A stretch of 64,000 bases of DNA from Defluviitaleaceae bacterium. GTDB taxonomy: Bacteria > Bacillota > Clostridia > Lachnospirales > WQUN01. The stretch lies in the NCBI GenBank assembly GCA_009780315.1, contig WRAH01000010.1, positions 1 through 64,000 of the forward strand. Reading direction: 5' to 3'. The position numbers and the translations under genes are program-made. Below the pieces are notes generated by a model. It saw only the letters and a program-made list of their open reading frames with translations. It was not told the DNA's origin and ran no database searches. Each line of letters opens with the position of its first letter. Position 1 is the stretch's first letter. Positions 34,307 through 42,625 of the stretch are shown piece by piece.

Positions 34307-34537
34307 ATGATATTTGCTACAAAACGTGAGGCTCTTAAAATGAAACAAGAAGATGTCGCCACAGTGCTAGGTGTAGACCGAACTACTGTGTCGAAGTGGG
34401 AGACTGGCATTAACCTGCCTCGCTCCGACCTCTTGCCTAAAATCGCCACATTATATGATTGCACTGTAGACGAACTATTAGCAGATTCAAAGACTGATAA
34501 AAAGGTGGAGTTTCAATGCCAAGAACAGGAGAAATAG
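34307..34537 (+). CDS. Xre/Cro-like HTH protein
   Basis: A 76-residue protein that is almost entirely one HTH domain (MKQEDVATVLGVDRTTVSKWE). AGAGGTGA lies 5 bases before the ATG. It is the first gene of the plus-strand part of the element, opposite the repressor, and so likely plays the Cro part. It overlaps the next gene by 22 bases. Confidence 0.85.
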   Translation: MIFATKREALKMKQEDVATVLGVDRTTVSKWETGINLPRSDLLPKIATLYDCTVDELLADSKTDKKVEFQCQEQEK

Positions 34538-34758
34538 ACGTAAGTGTCTTCCTAAATAAGCAAAGAAAAAAGAAAGTCCCAGTATTAAACAAGGCCTTTG
34601 ACTACGTAAGCCCTAAAGACTACTCAAAAATCGTCAAATCACATCCTGTAACAATCTATGGATTGCTTAGTGCGGGGTCAATTGAGGGTGCGGTAAAAGT
34701 TGGACGACATTGGAAAATACCAGTGGGTAAAGCTGAAGCCTGTACTCCTGAAAGATAA
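34516..34758 (+). CDS. excisionase-like helix-turn-helix protein
   Basis: An 80-residue basic protein. The C-terminal half (VTIYGLLSAGSIEGAVKVGR then HWKIPVGKAEA) matches the winged-helix pattern of helix_turn_helix 17/excisionase proteins, where KVGRHWKI contacts DNA. It may control excision or partition. It is translationally coupled to the Cro-like gene. Confidence 0.7.
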   Translation: MPRTGEIDVSVFLNKQRKKKVPVLNKAFDYVSPKDYSKIVKSHPVTIYGLLSAGSIEGAVKVGRHWKIPVGKAEACTPER

Positions 34759-34795
34759 TTTACTTAATTCAAATTGCAAATGAGGTGTAGTTGAT

Positions 34796-34993
34796 ATGAA
34801 GCAAAAAACACTAATAACTATCCCACCGATGCCTATATGGATGGCACAAGCCTATTTAGAACAATGTGCAAAATATAATTGTGTACCTTCAACAAGTTTT
34901 GCACGCGCTTTACGGGACAAAATGCCTACAAAACAATGCTGGGCTAAACAGAGCAACCCATCATCTGGGATAAGGCGTGTTGACTGCGGTTGA
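34796..34993 (+). CDS. hypothetical protein, 65 residues
   Basis: Not recognised. The first half is helical (MPIWMAQAYLEQCAKY), the end is basic and Cys-containing. GAGGTG lies about 8 bases before the ATG. It lies in the early gene cluster of the element, before parM. Confidence 0.5.
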   Translation: MKQKTLITIPPMPIWMAQAYLEQCAKYNCVPSTSFARALRDKMPTKQCWAKQSNPSSGIRRVDCG

Positions 34994-35048
34994 CCCGAAA
35001 GGCGAATTATCAACCGCCTAAACTATAAAAGTAGCAAGGAGGCACAAA

Positions 35049-36035
35049 ATGCAAAGAACAATCACGATAGACCACGGCAACCGCCTGATTAAAACAGCAA
35101 ACCATATATTTCCTGAAAGTTATGTAGAAAGCGGATATCTGCCAGGGATTGGGTCAGATGTACTGAAGCACAATGGCAAGACATACACTCTTGTTGACCA
35201 AAGCTTACCTGTACTTAACGATAAAACCGAAGATGAAAGATACTTCATTTTAACCTTGTTTGCTTTGGGCAAGGAACTTGAAGAAGATGCAGAGACTTTA
35301 AGAAAACTCAGTACAAACCCAAATGATTTCATCAAAGTAAATTTATTGGTAGGGTTGCCATTACAACATTACGAAACCTACCGCAAAAGATTTCAAAGGT
35401 ATTTTACTCAGCACCAAGAGCCAATTATATATGAACTGAACAATAAGTCCTACAAAATAAAAATAACCAGCGCACATGTCTACCCACAGGCTTTTGCTGC
35501 TGCATTGACGGCGCACAATGAGATTAAGCACTCCAATACAGTGAACGTAATAGATATTGGCGGCTTTACAGTGGATTGTCTTCAACTAAACAACTTCAGA
35601 CCTAATATGACCCTATGCACTTCACTATATCTAGGGGTTCGGACGCTGTTTGACAAAATAAATGAACAAGCGCGCGCAACCGGAGGTAAAGACATTGCTG
35701 ACAATATCATTGAATCAATCCTCAACAATGAGCCTCACGCTTTAGCTGAGTATAGCGAAAAGCGCATAAACTTGGTGCAAAATACAGCTTACACGTATGC
35801 TGACCGTATGCTTGCAGAAGTTGCACAAAAAGGTTTTGACCTAGAAGAGGATAGAACTGTGTTTATGGGCGGTGGAGCTATTCTAATGAAAAAATACATT
35901 CTTGAATCAAACCGAGCTAAGAAATCTCTATTCATTGACGATGTACGCGCCAATGCCAAAGGATACGCTATTTTACATGAAATGAAAAACCATACAGGTA
36001 GTCATGCAAGAAATATAGCCAATGGGGGTGAGTGA
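35049..36035 (+). CDS. ParM/StbA-like actin-family partition protein
   Basis: A 328-residue actin-like ATPase. Phosphate loops are seen at TITIDHGNRLIKTA and VNVIDIGGFTVDCLQLN, and the adenosine motif at VFMGGGAILMKKYI. ParM filaments push apart plasmid copies. With the next two genes it resembles a type II partition operon, so the element may at times exist as an extrachromosomal form. AAGGAGG precedes the ATG. Confidence 0.85.
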   Translation: MQRTITIDHGNRLIKTANHIFPESYVESGYLPGIGSDVLKHNGKTYTLVDQSLPVLNDKTEDERYFILTLFALGKELEEDAETLRKLSTNPNDFIKVNLLVGLPLQHYETYRKRFQRYFTQHQEPIIYELNNKSYKIKITSAHVYPQAFAAALTAHNEIKHSNTVNVIDIGGFTVDCLQLNNFRPNMTLCTSLYLGVRTLFDKINEQARATGGKDIADNIIESILNNEPHALAEYSEKRINLVQNTAYTYADRMLAEVAQKGFDLEEDRTVFMGGGAILMKKYILESNRAKKSLFIDDVRANAKGYAILHEMKNHTGSHARNIANGGE

Positions 36036-36037
36036 AA

Positions 36038-36265
36038 ATGATGAGAATAAAATACACAAACCCAGAAGGGAGCTCAGGTGTCAGCCATGTTGAGGATGTA
36101 TGGTATCAGGATGAGGATGGATACCTCTATGTAGATATGATAGCTAGTCCTCGTATGAAATGCAAACTTGAAAAATCCACAGGGCAGAGTAAGTTGGATG
36201 ATTTATGGCGTAGAAAAGCGACTGATATTTCTAATTATCAGACTGAGTATGTAGAGGATGAGTGA
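36038..36265 (+). CDS. hypothetical protein, 76 residues
   Basis: Not recognised. Acidic at the end (YQTEYVEDE) and Tyr/Asp-rich in the middle (VWYQDEDGYLYVDMI). The ATG lies 3 bases after the parM stop with GGGGGTGAG upstream; its stop overlaps the next start by 4 bases. It is translationally linked to partition genes on both sides. Confidence 0.6.
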   Translation: MMRIKYTNPEGSSGVSHVEDVWYQDEDGYLYVDMIASPRMKCKLEKSTGQSKLDDLWRRKATDISNYQTEYVEDE

Positions 36266-36666
36266 GTTATCCAATGAAATCGAGTGCAAAGAAAGACCCA
36301 AATCGTTTTTCTATACGCTTTAACCCTGCTGACCCAAAGCACAAGCAAGCAATGGCGATGCTAGATAGTTCGGGTAGGATGAAAGCATCTCTTATAGCAG
36401 AAGCACTTTGGGTATATAAAAATATAAACGTGGTATTACCACCAAGCATGAGCTTTTATCCATCACAAAATTCAGCTCCATCAAGCAATTTTTTACAACC
36501 ACTGGATTTTTCAGCAGAGGATAACCTGACATCAATCATACCAACAATTATTGAATCATCTGAAGAACTTGAAAAATCCAAAGATGATGAGTCTAAGATG
36601 GGCTTTGACGAAGATACAACAAAAAACATCCTTGGAGCTTTAATGATGTTCGGTGATGATGATTAA
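36262..36666 (+). CDS. ParR-like adaptor of the partition system
   Basis: A 134-residue protein. The N-terminus (FSIRFNPADPKHKQAMAMLD then MKASLIAEALWVYK) matches the ribbon-helix-helix pattern of ParR-type centromere-binding proteins. The C-terminus is acidic (FGDDD), which may contact ParM. Its position two genes after parM supports the call. The DNA site it would bind is not identified. Confidence 0.65.
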   Translation: MSYPMKSSAKKDPNRFSIRFNPADPKHKQAMAMLDSSGRMKASLIAEALWVYKNINVVLPPSMSFYPSQNSAPSSNFLQPLDFSAEDNLTSIIPTIIESSEELEKSKDDESKMGFDEDTTKNILGALMMFGDDD

Positions 36667-36738
36667 ATGGTAATTCACAAACAACAAACGAAATGAATTT
36701 CAAAATATTCAGCTTAAAAATAGAGGGGAGATAACACA

Positions 36739-37041
36739 ATGAGTCAATTTGCTTTTCATGGAAATATAGTTAATAAAAATCAAGGAAATGTTCATTTTGG
36801 TGATAAAGGAAAACCTAATGCTATCAATAGTAGTAAGTTCATCTTTAATGGTGATGTCTATAATGGACTAGAAGCAGTTACTAAGGAGCAACTTGCTGCT
36901 ATGTTTAATGGTCGAGAATATGACCCAAGAAGTCAATTCACTACTGATGAACTTAATTTAGCAAGAAGCAGTGGTTCGGTGGAGCGTGCGAATGTGAATG
37001 TAAATACTACGAACAAGCTAAAAACAAATGTAAAACCATAA
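36739..37041 (+). CDS. hypothetical protein, 100 residues, possible frameshift
   Basis: Not recognised. Asn/Gly-rich with repeated FHGN, FGDKG and FNGD turns at the start (residues 1-40). GAGGGGAG precedes the ATG. From about 36,957 another frame is open to a TGA at 37176-37178; it encodes a Cys-rich stretch (GACECECKYYEQAKNKC) and then WSYDTDIPHSTFKIY, which looks coding but has no good start. The original protein may have been longer and read through both frames. Confidence 0.5.
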   Translation: MSQFAFHGNIVNKNQGNVHFGDKGKPNAINSSKFIFNGDVYNGLEAVTKEQLAAMFNGREYDPRSQFTTDELNLARSSGSVERANVNVNTTNKLKTNVKP

Positions 37042-37188
37042 AGACCATTTGGTGTCCTCCCAACGGTGGTTCATGGTCATATGACACTGATATACCACAT
37101 TCTACTTTTAAAATTTACGAAGATGGGGAGTTGTACTGCACTGGTATTGTGTTTGAATTAGCGGCATTGAAGAATTGATGAGGTGAAT

Positions 37189-37509
37189 ATGCCCTGCAAA
37201 ATTGGCATTAGAGATGGAATTGATGATGAAATTTGCGTGAGGTGTGGGAATTGCGAAGAATTTAATCCTGATCAATCCCGGCACTGCATGATTACCAAAG
37301 AGGATAGAGTCGGCATGGGGCGAAACCGTAGGGAGATTGTTCACGAAGGAATGAGAGTCATGTGCCTTTGTAGAACCCATCACGATGAAGCCCACATCAT
37401 CGGGCAGCAGACATTCAATGCAAGGCACCATGTTTATGGAATTGTTGCAACTAAAGAAATATGTGCAGTGTACAAATTGCGAGCCAATGAGGAGGAAATT
37501 TGTGGATAA
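37189..37509 (+). CDS. HNH-nuclease-like zinc protein
   Basis: A 106-residue protein. Cysteine pairs (CVRCGNC) are followed by a His-rich segment (CLCRTHHDEAHIIGQQTF then NARHHVYGI) that resembles the phage putative HNHc nuclease group. Whether it cuts DNA cannot be told. ATG 37189 has a GATGAGG just upstream. It lies in the early part of the element. Confidence 0.6.
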   Translation: MPCKIGIRDGIDDEICVRCGNCEEFNPDQSRHCMITKEDRVGMGRNRREIVHEGMRVMCLCRTHHDEAHIIGQQTFNARHHVYGIVATKEICAVYKLRANEEEICG

Positions 37510-37557
37510 GGACTGGAGAAAAAAGCATGGGCTTTAATAGAAAGGAGTTAATTGATT

Positions 37558-37923
37558 ATGGATAAGTTAAGCAAAGATAATATGCAGATAAATTCGCCTG
37601 TTCCTCTTGGCTCGGTAGTTTATGAGAGTGGAACAGACTGTAGCGATGTTTGTATATTTCAAAAGGATTTGACCGAAAAGCATCGGGAATATATACGGTG
37701 TGATATGCAAGCCCTTTGTCATACACGTTATCGTGACCCAAGAGCAGTTAATGTGACGCTTGATAATGTTGGTTGGCTTATTAAGAAATATGGCAAAGTG
37801 GTGTTTGCCAGTTTTGATGAAGCTGTTGAATATTCAAAAAGTCTTACAGATGCTCATGTAAAAGGCTTGTGTACGCTTGGCTTTGAACTTGACGAAAACG
37901 GCTACTCTATTGTGAAAATATAA
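37558..37923 (+). CDS. hypothetical protein, 121 residues
   Basis: Not recognised. The middle holds two Cys (DCSDVCIF) and RCDMQALCHTRYRDPRAVNV. AAGGAG lies about 11 bases before ATG 37558. The following 70 bases lead into a structured non-coding region. No membrane segments. Confidence 0.55.
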   Translation: MDKLSKDNMQINSPVPLGSVVYESGTDCSDVCIFQKDLTEKHREYIRCDMQALCHTRYRDPRAVNVTLDNVGWLIKKYGKVVFASFDEAVEYSKSLTDAHVKGLCTLGFELDENGYSIVKI

Positions 37924-37995
37924 TATGCTGTTGTAAATATTGTTTTGAAAGGTTGGTTTTATGGATATTTTGTGGTGACAACTGGAAAAGACAGT

Positions 37996-38430
37996 ATGGG
38001 CATTGGATTTATGGAAGTTCGATTCTTCCATGCCCAGGTACGGTTATGAATGACCCGTGGCACATAGCCGAGGGATACACCACGGAGGGCGCAAGCCCAA
38101 ATTGGAGTGGTTTAGCCACTTGCGGGATAGCCAATAGAGCGAAATGCACCGTGAGGTGTTTCCCAACATAGCCCCCTGCGGACGCGCAGGATAAGGCTTG
38201 CACACGGTGGCGAAGCGGATTACGCACGTCATATGCGACGAATAACGATGGGTTCAATTCCCATCCCGTGTGTGTTCCCCAGTAGGTGTGGCGATTTATC
38301 GCTGGAAGGGTTCCGAGCAACTCACCTAGAAGCGAGGACGTAAAGCACGTAGAAAGATAACAGTGGCATGAGAACGCCTGGAGTCAACCATCGTGTAGAA
38401 CGGCGTGACAGCTCGGAGAGACGAGCAAAA
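37996..38430 (+). ncRNA. candidate structured RNA with two tRNA-like folds
   Basis: About 430 bases with no long reading frame and many stable helices. Part 1 (37997-38036): a 7-bp acceptor stem (TGGGCAT / ATGCCCA) directly stacked on a T arm GGAAG TTCGATT CTTCC, with only 9 bases in place of the D and anticodon arms. Middle: CCGTGG/CCACGG, GGGC-GCAA-GCCC, AGTGG/CCACT, CACC-GTGA-GGTG, CCTGCG/CGCAGG. Part 2 (38201-38272): acceptor CACACGG/CCGTGTG, D arm with GCGG, a short 4-bp anticodon stem and T arm ATGGG TTCAATT CCCAT. Later: TAGGTG/CACCTA around two hairpins and GCTCG/CGAGC (38411-38426). It lies inside the element. The family is not recognised; GOLLD- or ROOL-like large phage RNAs are possible relatives. 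Confidence 0.7.
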
Positions 38431-38490
38431 TTGAGTCAATATAGGAGATGAAGATAATGAGTGTTAAATTTGCTTTAGGAGACTACAGCA

Positions 38491-38757
38491 TTGAAAGTTA
38501 CAATGTTTATATATGGTGTGTTTGGTGATTTTGAAGCGTACTTAAATGAAGAGTTAGTCCCAGAAATATTGGAAAAAAATCTACCACTTGAAGAAGTTGG
38601 AATTGCTAAAAGCGAAGATGGAGAATACCAAATTTTTGCACTTGATGAAGTATATACTCCAGTTGATTTTGAAATATCCAAAAGAGATTTAGCAAGAAGT
38701 TTAATCTGTGTAGAAGTTTTTGGTTTTGACCAGAAGATAACTGACGCATCACTATAG
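38491..38757 (+). CDS. hypothetical protein, 88 residues
   Basis: Not recognised. Acidic, with a hydrophobic start (VTMFIYGVFGDFEAYL). It starts with TTG (AGGAG about 9 bases upstream) or with the ATG four codons later. It begins about 60 bases after the structured RNA. A shorter overlapping frame from ATG 38458 has no support. Confidence 0.5.
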   Translation: MKVTMFIYGVFGDFEAYLNEELVPEILEKNLPLEEVGIAKSEDGEYQIFALDEVYTPVDFEISKRDLARSLICVEVFGFDQKITDASL

Positions 38758-38785
38758 AATTGAAGAAAAGGAAAGGTAGGAAATC

Positions 38786-39622
38786 ATGAGCAGAATTGAC
38801 TTAGATGCTATTCGTGCAAGACTTGAGGCTGCTACTCCTGCGCCGTGGATTGTAGGCGGTTTGGATGAACTGGACGAAAGAGGTTTTTGTAATAATGATG
38901 GTTTGTGCATGGATTCACCAGAAGGTGGCGATTATTGCGCTGAATGTGAAATGTGGGAGTGGAATACGTCTGATATTTTCCTAACACCTTCTGACAGCGA
39001 GAGCCAACATCTTAAACTGAATGATGCAAATGTAGAGTTTATAGCCCACGCCCGGCAGGATATACCCGACCTACTCAACGCACTTGAAGCTGAAAAAGCA
39101 CGGATGGACGGTTTTGAGAAATTCATAGAAGCGGCACACAACATGAGTGAAATAGATGATGATAAGATTCTAATATATGCGCCTGAAAGTGAAATCGTCA
39201 AAACGCAGGCAGAGGCTCTAAAAGAATTATCTGCCGAGCTAGACGAGTTAAAAAAAGAAAATCAACAATGGAATGATACGGATTGTAGTACCTGCCCCTT
39301 GAACCACCATGAATGTTGCGAGATGGTTTGTTCAAGCAAGCTATCTATGGCTGAAGCGTTATCTGAAACAATTGATAACCGTGATAAACTGGAGGATGAA
39401 ATATCAGAAGCGACTACCGAGTGCATCAAATACAAAGTCCGTGCAGAAGCACTGGAAAAGGCATTAAAAGAGCTAAGAAGTCTAGGCATTGATAATCATG
39501 TCCTGTGTCGTGTTTGTAAAAATGGTGATTATTGCATATGTGAAGCCAAAGATTGTGGTTTTGAATTTGACCAAGATCGTTTTGCCTGTGAAGGTGATGA
39601 CAATGACAACTCGGAATCTTGA
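38786..39622 (+). CDS. phage-type protein with coiled coil, Ead/Ea22-like
   Basis: A 278-residue acidic protein. The start (AIRARLEAATPAPWIV) and the later ANVEFIAHARQDIPDLLNAL block are common to phage Ead/Ea22-like proteins of unknown function. Residues about 130-240 form a coiled coil (ELSAELDELKKENQQW). Several Cys pairs (CSTCPLNHHECC, CRVC, CICEAKDC) may bind zinc. The function is unknown. Confidence 0.7.
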   Translation: MSRIDLDAIRARLEAATPAPWIVGGLDELDERGFCNNDGLCMDSPEGGDYCAECEMWEWNTSDIFLTPSDSESQHLKLNDANVEFIAHARQDIPDLLNALEAEKARMDGFEKFIEAAHNMSEIDDDKILIYAPESEIVKTQAEALKELSAELDELKKENQQWNDTDCSTCPLNHHECCEMVCSSKLSMAEALSETIDNRDKLEDEISEATTECIKYKVRAEALEKALKELRSLGIDNHVLCRVCKNGDYCICEAKDCGFEFDQDRFACEGDDNDNSES

Positions 39623-39686
39623 GCAAGCTATATTTCGCGCATTTCAAAAATTGGGTACATACTACCTGTGCTTTGAAGTAAGGTAA
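39603..39686 (+). pseudogene. truncated phage-type protein, 27 residues
   Basis: Starts MTTRNLEQAIFRAFQKLGTY and ends CFEVR, then a stop. This matches the beginning of a family of phage proteins that go on much longer (LGT-YxCFEV is their N-terminal block). The downstream sequence to 39,908 contains no continuation. It overlaps the previous gene end. Confidence 0.4.
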
Positions 39687-39908
39687 TAAATTTGAGGATG
39701 ATGTTAGAAGGTAACTGACTAATCCTGCCAATATACCAACTATAAGATTATGCAAAATACTGGCTTCTTAAAAAGAAAAAATCGCCGGGCTTAATTTTTA
39801 TACCCAAAAATCGAACGATTGCCAAAGCAAAATACATTTATTGTCAATATAAAGTGTGACTATACGTAATCGTTACAGCATATTTCAAATGAGAAAAGGA
39901 GCAAAGTT

Positions 39909-40640
39909 TTGAAAAATATGATGAAAAATAAGATGCTGGCTCTGATAGTAATGACGCTAATTTTAGCAATAGCCACAGTGTACATTGTAATACTTTTGAA
40001 AGATGTGCAGGCACAGCATAAGGCACAAATATTTCAAACGGAATTTTCATTAGAAAAAGAAGCAAGTGGAAGGTATAGGTCTTACTTTAACGGTATCAGA
40101 AAAAAATCTATCGTGGAAGATGGTTTTGAACGAGATGAACGCTATGTCAATCATAATACACTCAACATTTTGGAGCAAATTCCGAATAATGGTTTTGGCA
40201 TGATGTTGCTGAATCTTTCTGATGAGACAGCCAGTAAAGAAGGGTTGTTTGACAAAGCATACACGCCTGTACAGGAGACACACGATAGATTTACCCAGCA
40301 AGAAGTGCATATGCTGGCTCAAACTGTTTGGGGTGAAGCAAGAGGCACAAGTAGTGAGGAACAAAAGCTGGTGGTGTGGACTATTTTACAGCGGGTAGAT
40401 TCAGACCAAAATGCATGGCCCAGTACTATAGCGGGAGTCATCACTCAGATTGGTTAGTTTCATGGATTTTCACATAGTTTCCCTGTAACCGAAGAGGCTT
40501 TAGGCGTTGTGAATGAGGTTCTTGATGATTGGGTATCAGGATTAGAGCCAAAAACACTATACCCCTTCGCCCCAACGCTGCCCTATTTCTACTTTTGGGG
40601 AGATGGGAGGAATAACTGGTTTCGCGCATCATGGAGATAA
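39909..40640 (+). pseudogene. SleB-type cell-wall hydrolase with in-frame amber stop
   Basis: An N-terminal membrane anchor (residues about 12-30) is followed by a hydrolase_2 domain (QTVWGEARGTSSEEQKLVVW). A TAG at 40455-40457 interrupts it after ITQIG; the frame then goes on with FHGFSHSFPVTEEAL to a TAA at 40640, as expected for the family, where Gln normally stands at the stop position. So one CAG to TAG change explains the break. It uses a TTG start with AAAGGAG 8 bases upstream. Such enzymes open the cell wall for transfer of elements or for germination. Confidence 0.8.
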
Positions 40641-40656
40641 AAAAGGAGGAAAAATT

Positions 40657-40818
40657 ATGTCAGCAGAAAAAATATCACAATTGAAAGACCGGCTTAAAGT
40701 CCTTAAAAGGATGCTTAAACAACACCTTGAAAAAAGTTCTGAAATCACAATGAAGATGTCCGAGCAAATAGGCAAGATAGAAGCCGAAATTGAGGAAATT
40801 GAAAAAGCAAAAGTGTAG
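40657..40818 (+). CDS. coiled-coil protein, 53 residues
   Basis: A short Lys/Glu-rich protein that is nearly all heptad repeat (QLKDRLKVLKRMLKQHL and MKMSEQIGKIEAEIEEIEKA). AAAGGAGG lies 7 bases before ATG 40657. It has no known relatives that I recognise. It lies between the broken hydrolase and the domain-repeat genes. Confidence 0.65.
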   Translation: MSAEKISQLKDRLKVLKRMLKQHLEKSSEITMKMSEQIGKIEAEIEEIEKAKV

Positions 40819-40869
40819 GTAAGATGGGTTAACGCAAATCTGTAGTAAAAAAATTGGGAGGTTATCAGA

Positions 40870-41421
40870 ATGGCAAATAAAAAAAACAAAGTAACGGCTA
40901 AAAGAGGTATGACATATCACAATACACGTTTACTTTTAAAGATTTTTAGGAATTGCAATATGAATCTTTATGAATCCATGGAAGTACACAGGGAAGATTT
41001 CAAAAAAGAATTTGATATTGATGATATCAGTGAATACTTAGATGCTTTAGGGGAAGCTGGCTTAGATTTTAAAGGAGCCGCTAAACTAGAGGGTCACGCA
41101 AGAGCAATGCTACGTACAAAGGAAATGCTTAACCTCATTAGGGTCGCAGCGGAAGTAGTACGTAATACAAATGCCAAAGGTGAATTGTACTATAGCATAT
41201 TGTATCACGCCTATTTGTCTCATGAACAGCCACCAAAGAGCTTACATGAAAACATAGAAAGAGTCCAGGGTGACGGGCATTATAAAATAAACGGTTTGAA
41301 TTATAAGGGAATTTATTACGCTGACCGAAAAAAAGCAATTGAATTGATTGGAGATGCCCTGTGGGGGTATACATCCCGAAAAGCAATAAACATATTAAAT
41401 AATTTTTTGCCTGAAAAATAA
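40870..41421 (+). CDS. hypothetical HTH-like protein, 183 residues
   Basis: Not recognised by name. The C-terminal half (NAKGELYYSILYHAYLSHEQ then YYADRKKAIELIGDALWG) resembles the repeated domain of the next gene and has the look of a sigma region 4-type HTH in phage regulators. The N-terminal part (residues 20-90) is helical. GGGAGG lies about 10 bases before the ATG. Its stop is 14 bases before the next start, so the genes are linked. Confidence 0.6.
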   Translation: MANKKNKVTAKRGMTYHNTRLLLKIFRNCNMNLYESMEVHREDFKKEFDIDDISEYLDALGEAGLDFKGAAKLEGHARAMLRTKEMLNLIRVAAEVVRNTNAKGELYYSILYHAYLSHEQPPKSLHENIERVQGDGHYKINGLNYKGIYYADRKKAIELIGDALWGYTSRKAINILNNFLPEK

Positions 41422-41435
41422 AGGAGATGTGTCAC

Positions 41436-42257
41436 ATGATAAAGGAAGCTATGTCAAGTCCTGCTGAAGAACTATTGTGTCAATATAGGCACCTTCTTTG
41501 GCAAAACCGTTTGCGTGAAAACGAATGCATCGACACGAAGCACCGCTTACTGTTTATTGAAAGTCTTGTAAAAAGTTTAGCTGACTGGAGCAAAAGGGGT
41601 ACACGCAAAGATACCGGTCAAAAGATGTATGCAGTTGTACATCAAACATATTTAACACCACGGGCGGCTTTAGATACACATGAAATACTAGACAATTTGA
41701 AAACCATCTCTAAAGGCAATAAACCTATGCCACAAAGTACGTATTGGCGGTTACTATCCGTGGCAATATCCGCTTTAAATCAAAAGCTTATTATGGCAGA
41801 CGTAAAAGACAATGATATCCGTGAAGAAATTAAAGTGACGGCTGATAGGTTTTTACAAAAGTATCAAGAAGCCCTTTGGAAAAAAGCACTTTACGAGCAA
41901 ATATCCATTAGCGTGATGAACAAAACACAGCAAAAGTATGAACAGATAATATGTTTTGCTGAACAACTTATTTCATCTCTAAAAGCCCAAGGCAATAAAG
42001 GTACAGGCGTAAAAATGCAGGAAATCATACGCCGCACCTATATGGAAACTACGTCTCCTGCTTCCATAGATGTTGTCATGGAAGAGCTAAAAATCAGCCG
42101 CAGAACGTATTACAATCTCAAATCAAAGGCACTAGAGATAATCGGAAAAATGCTTATATGTTTAGAGAAACATGCTGGATTAAGAGAAGTTAGGGATGGG
42201 CATTCAGTAAATAATACACACTTTACAAACCCCATTCCTATGAAAGAGGTTGTGTGA
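41436..42257 (+). CDS. hypothetical protein with two tandem HTH-like domains, 273 residues
   Basis: Two copies of one domain: residues about 25-112 (KGTRKDTGQKMYAVVHQTYL ... STYWRLLSVAISALNQKLI) and about 155-240 (KGTGVKMQEIIRRTYMETT ... RRTYYNLKSKALEIIGKMLI). The second ends in a phage-regulator-like HTH (SRRTYYNLKSKALEII). Together with the previous gene this gives three related domains in a row. ATG 41436 has AAGGAG 9 bases upstream. A regulatory role, as in ArpU-type proteins, is a guess. Confidence 0.6.
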   Translation: MIKEAMSSPAEELLCQYRHLLWQNRLRENECIDTKHRLLFIESLVKSLADWSKRGTRKDTGQKMYAVVHQTYLTPRAALDTHEILDNLKTISKGNKPMPQSTYWRLLSVAISALNQKLIMADVKDNDIREEIKVTADRFLQKYQEALWKKALYEQISISVMNKTQQKYEQIICFAEQLISSLKAQGNKGTGVKMQEIIRRTYMETTSPASIDVVMEELKISRRTYYNLKSKALEIIGKMLICLEKHAGLREVRDGHSVNNTHFTNPIPMKEVV

Positions 42258-42263
42258 TATTTA

Positions 42264-42608
42264 ATGAAAAATACAAAAGTATGCTTAAAATGCCATGGTA
42301 CTGGCTTTTATCTCAACCTAGAATGTTCTCGTTGCGATGGTACAGGTTACTTGTTTTCAAATAGTGATAATCCTCAGAGACACTATGCTAAAACATACAC
42401 ACCAAGAACGGAGATGCATGGTGGACGATATTCAGGCTGCGGAATGCAGTATGACAACTACGATGATGAACACCATCCCAAACAATTTGAAAAGCAAAAG
42501 TACAAAAAATGGATTACGACTGCAAATAAGCGTGAAAGTGCATCCTCTGAATGTCGTGTATACGATAGGAAAACTGGGAATTTTTTAAGAATTGAGTACG
42601 CTGGTTAA
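42264..42608 (+). CDS. DnaJ-type zinc-finger protein
   Basis: A 114-residue protein with the paired motif CLKCHGTGFY and CSRCDGTGYL (residues 7-30), which is one DnaJ-like zinc centre. The rest is hydrophilic and rich in Tyr, His and Lys. There is no J domain, so it is not a co-chaperone of the normal type. Phages and mobile elements often carry such small proteins; the role is unknown. Confidence 0.65.
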   Translation: MKNTKVCLKCHGTGFYLNLECSRCDGTGYLFSNSDNPQRHYAKTYTPRTEMHGGRYSGCGMQYDNYDDEHHPKQFEKQKYKKWITTANKRESASSECRVYDRKTGNFLRIEYAG

Positions 42609-42625
42609 TAGAAAAGAGGTATGTT

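Noticed and set aside
38201-38273. A functional tRNA gene inside the structured RNA
   Set aside because: The anticodon stem has only 4 pairs and a 6-base loop, and an extra C lies between the T stem and the acceptor. It is listed as a tRNA-like fold only.
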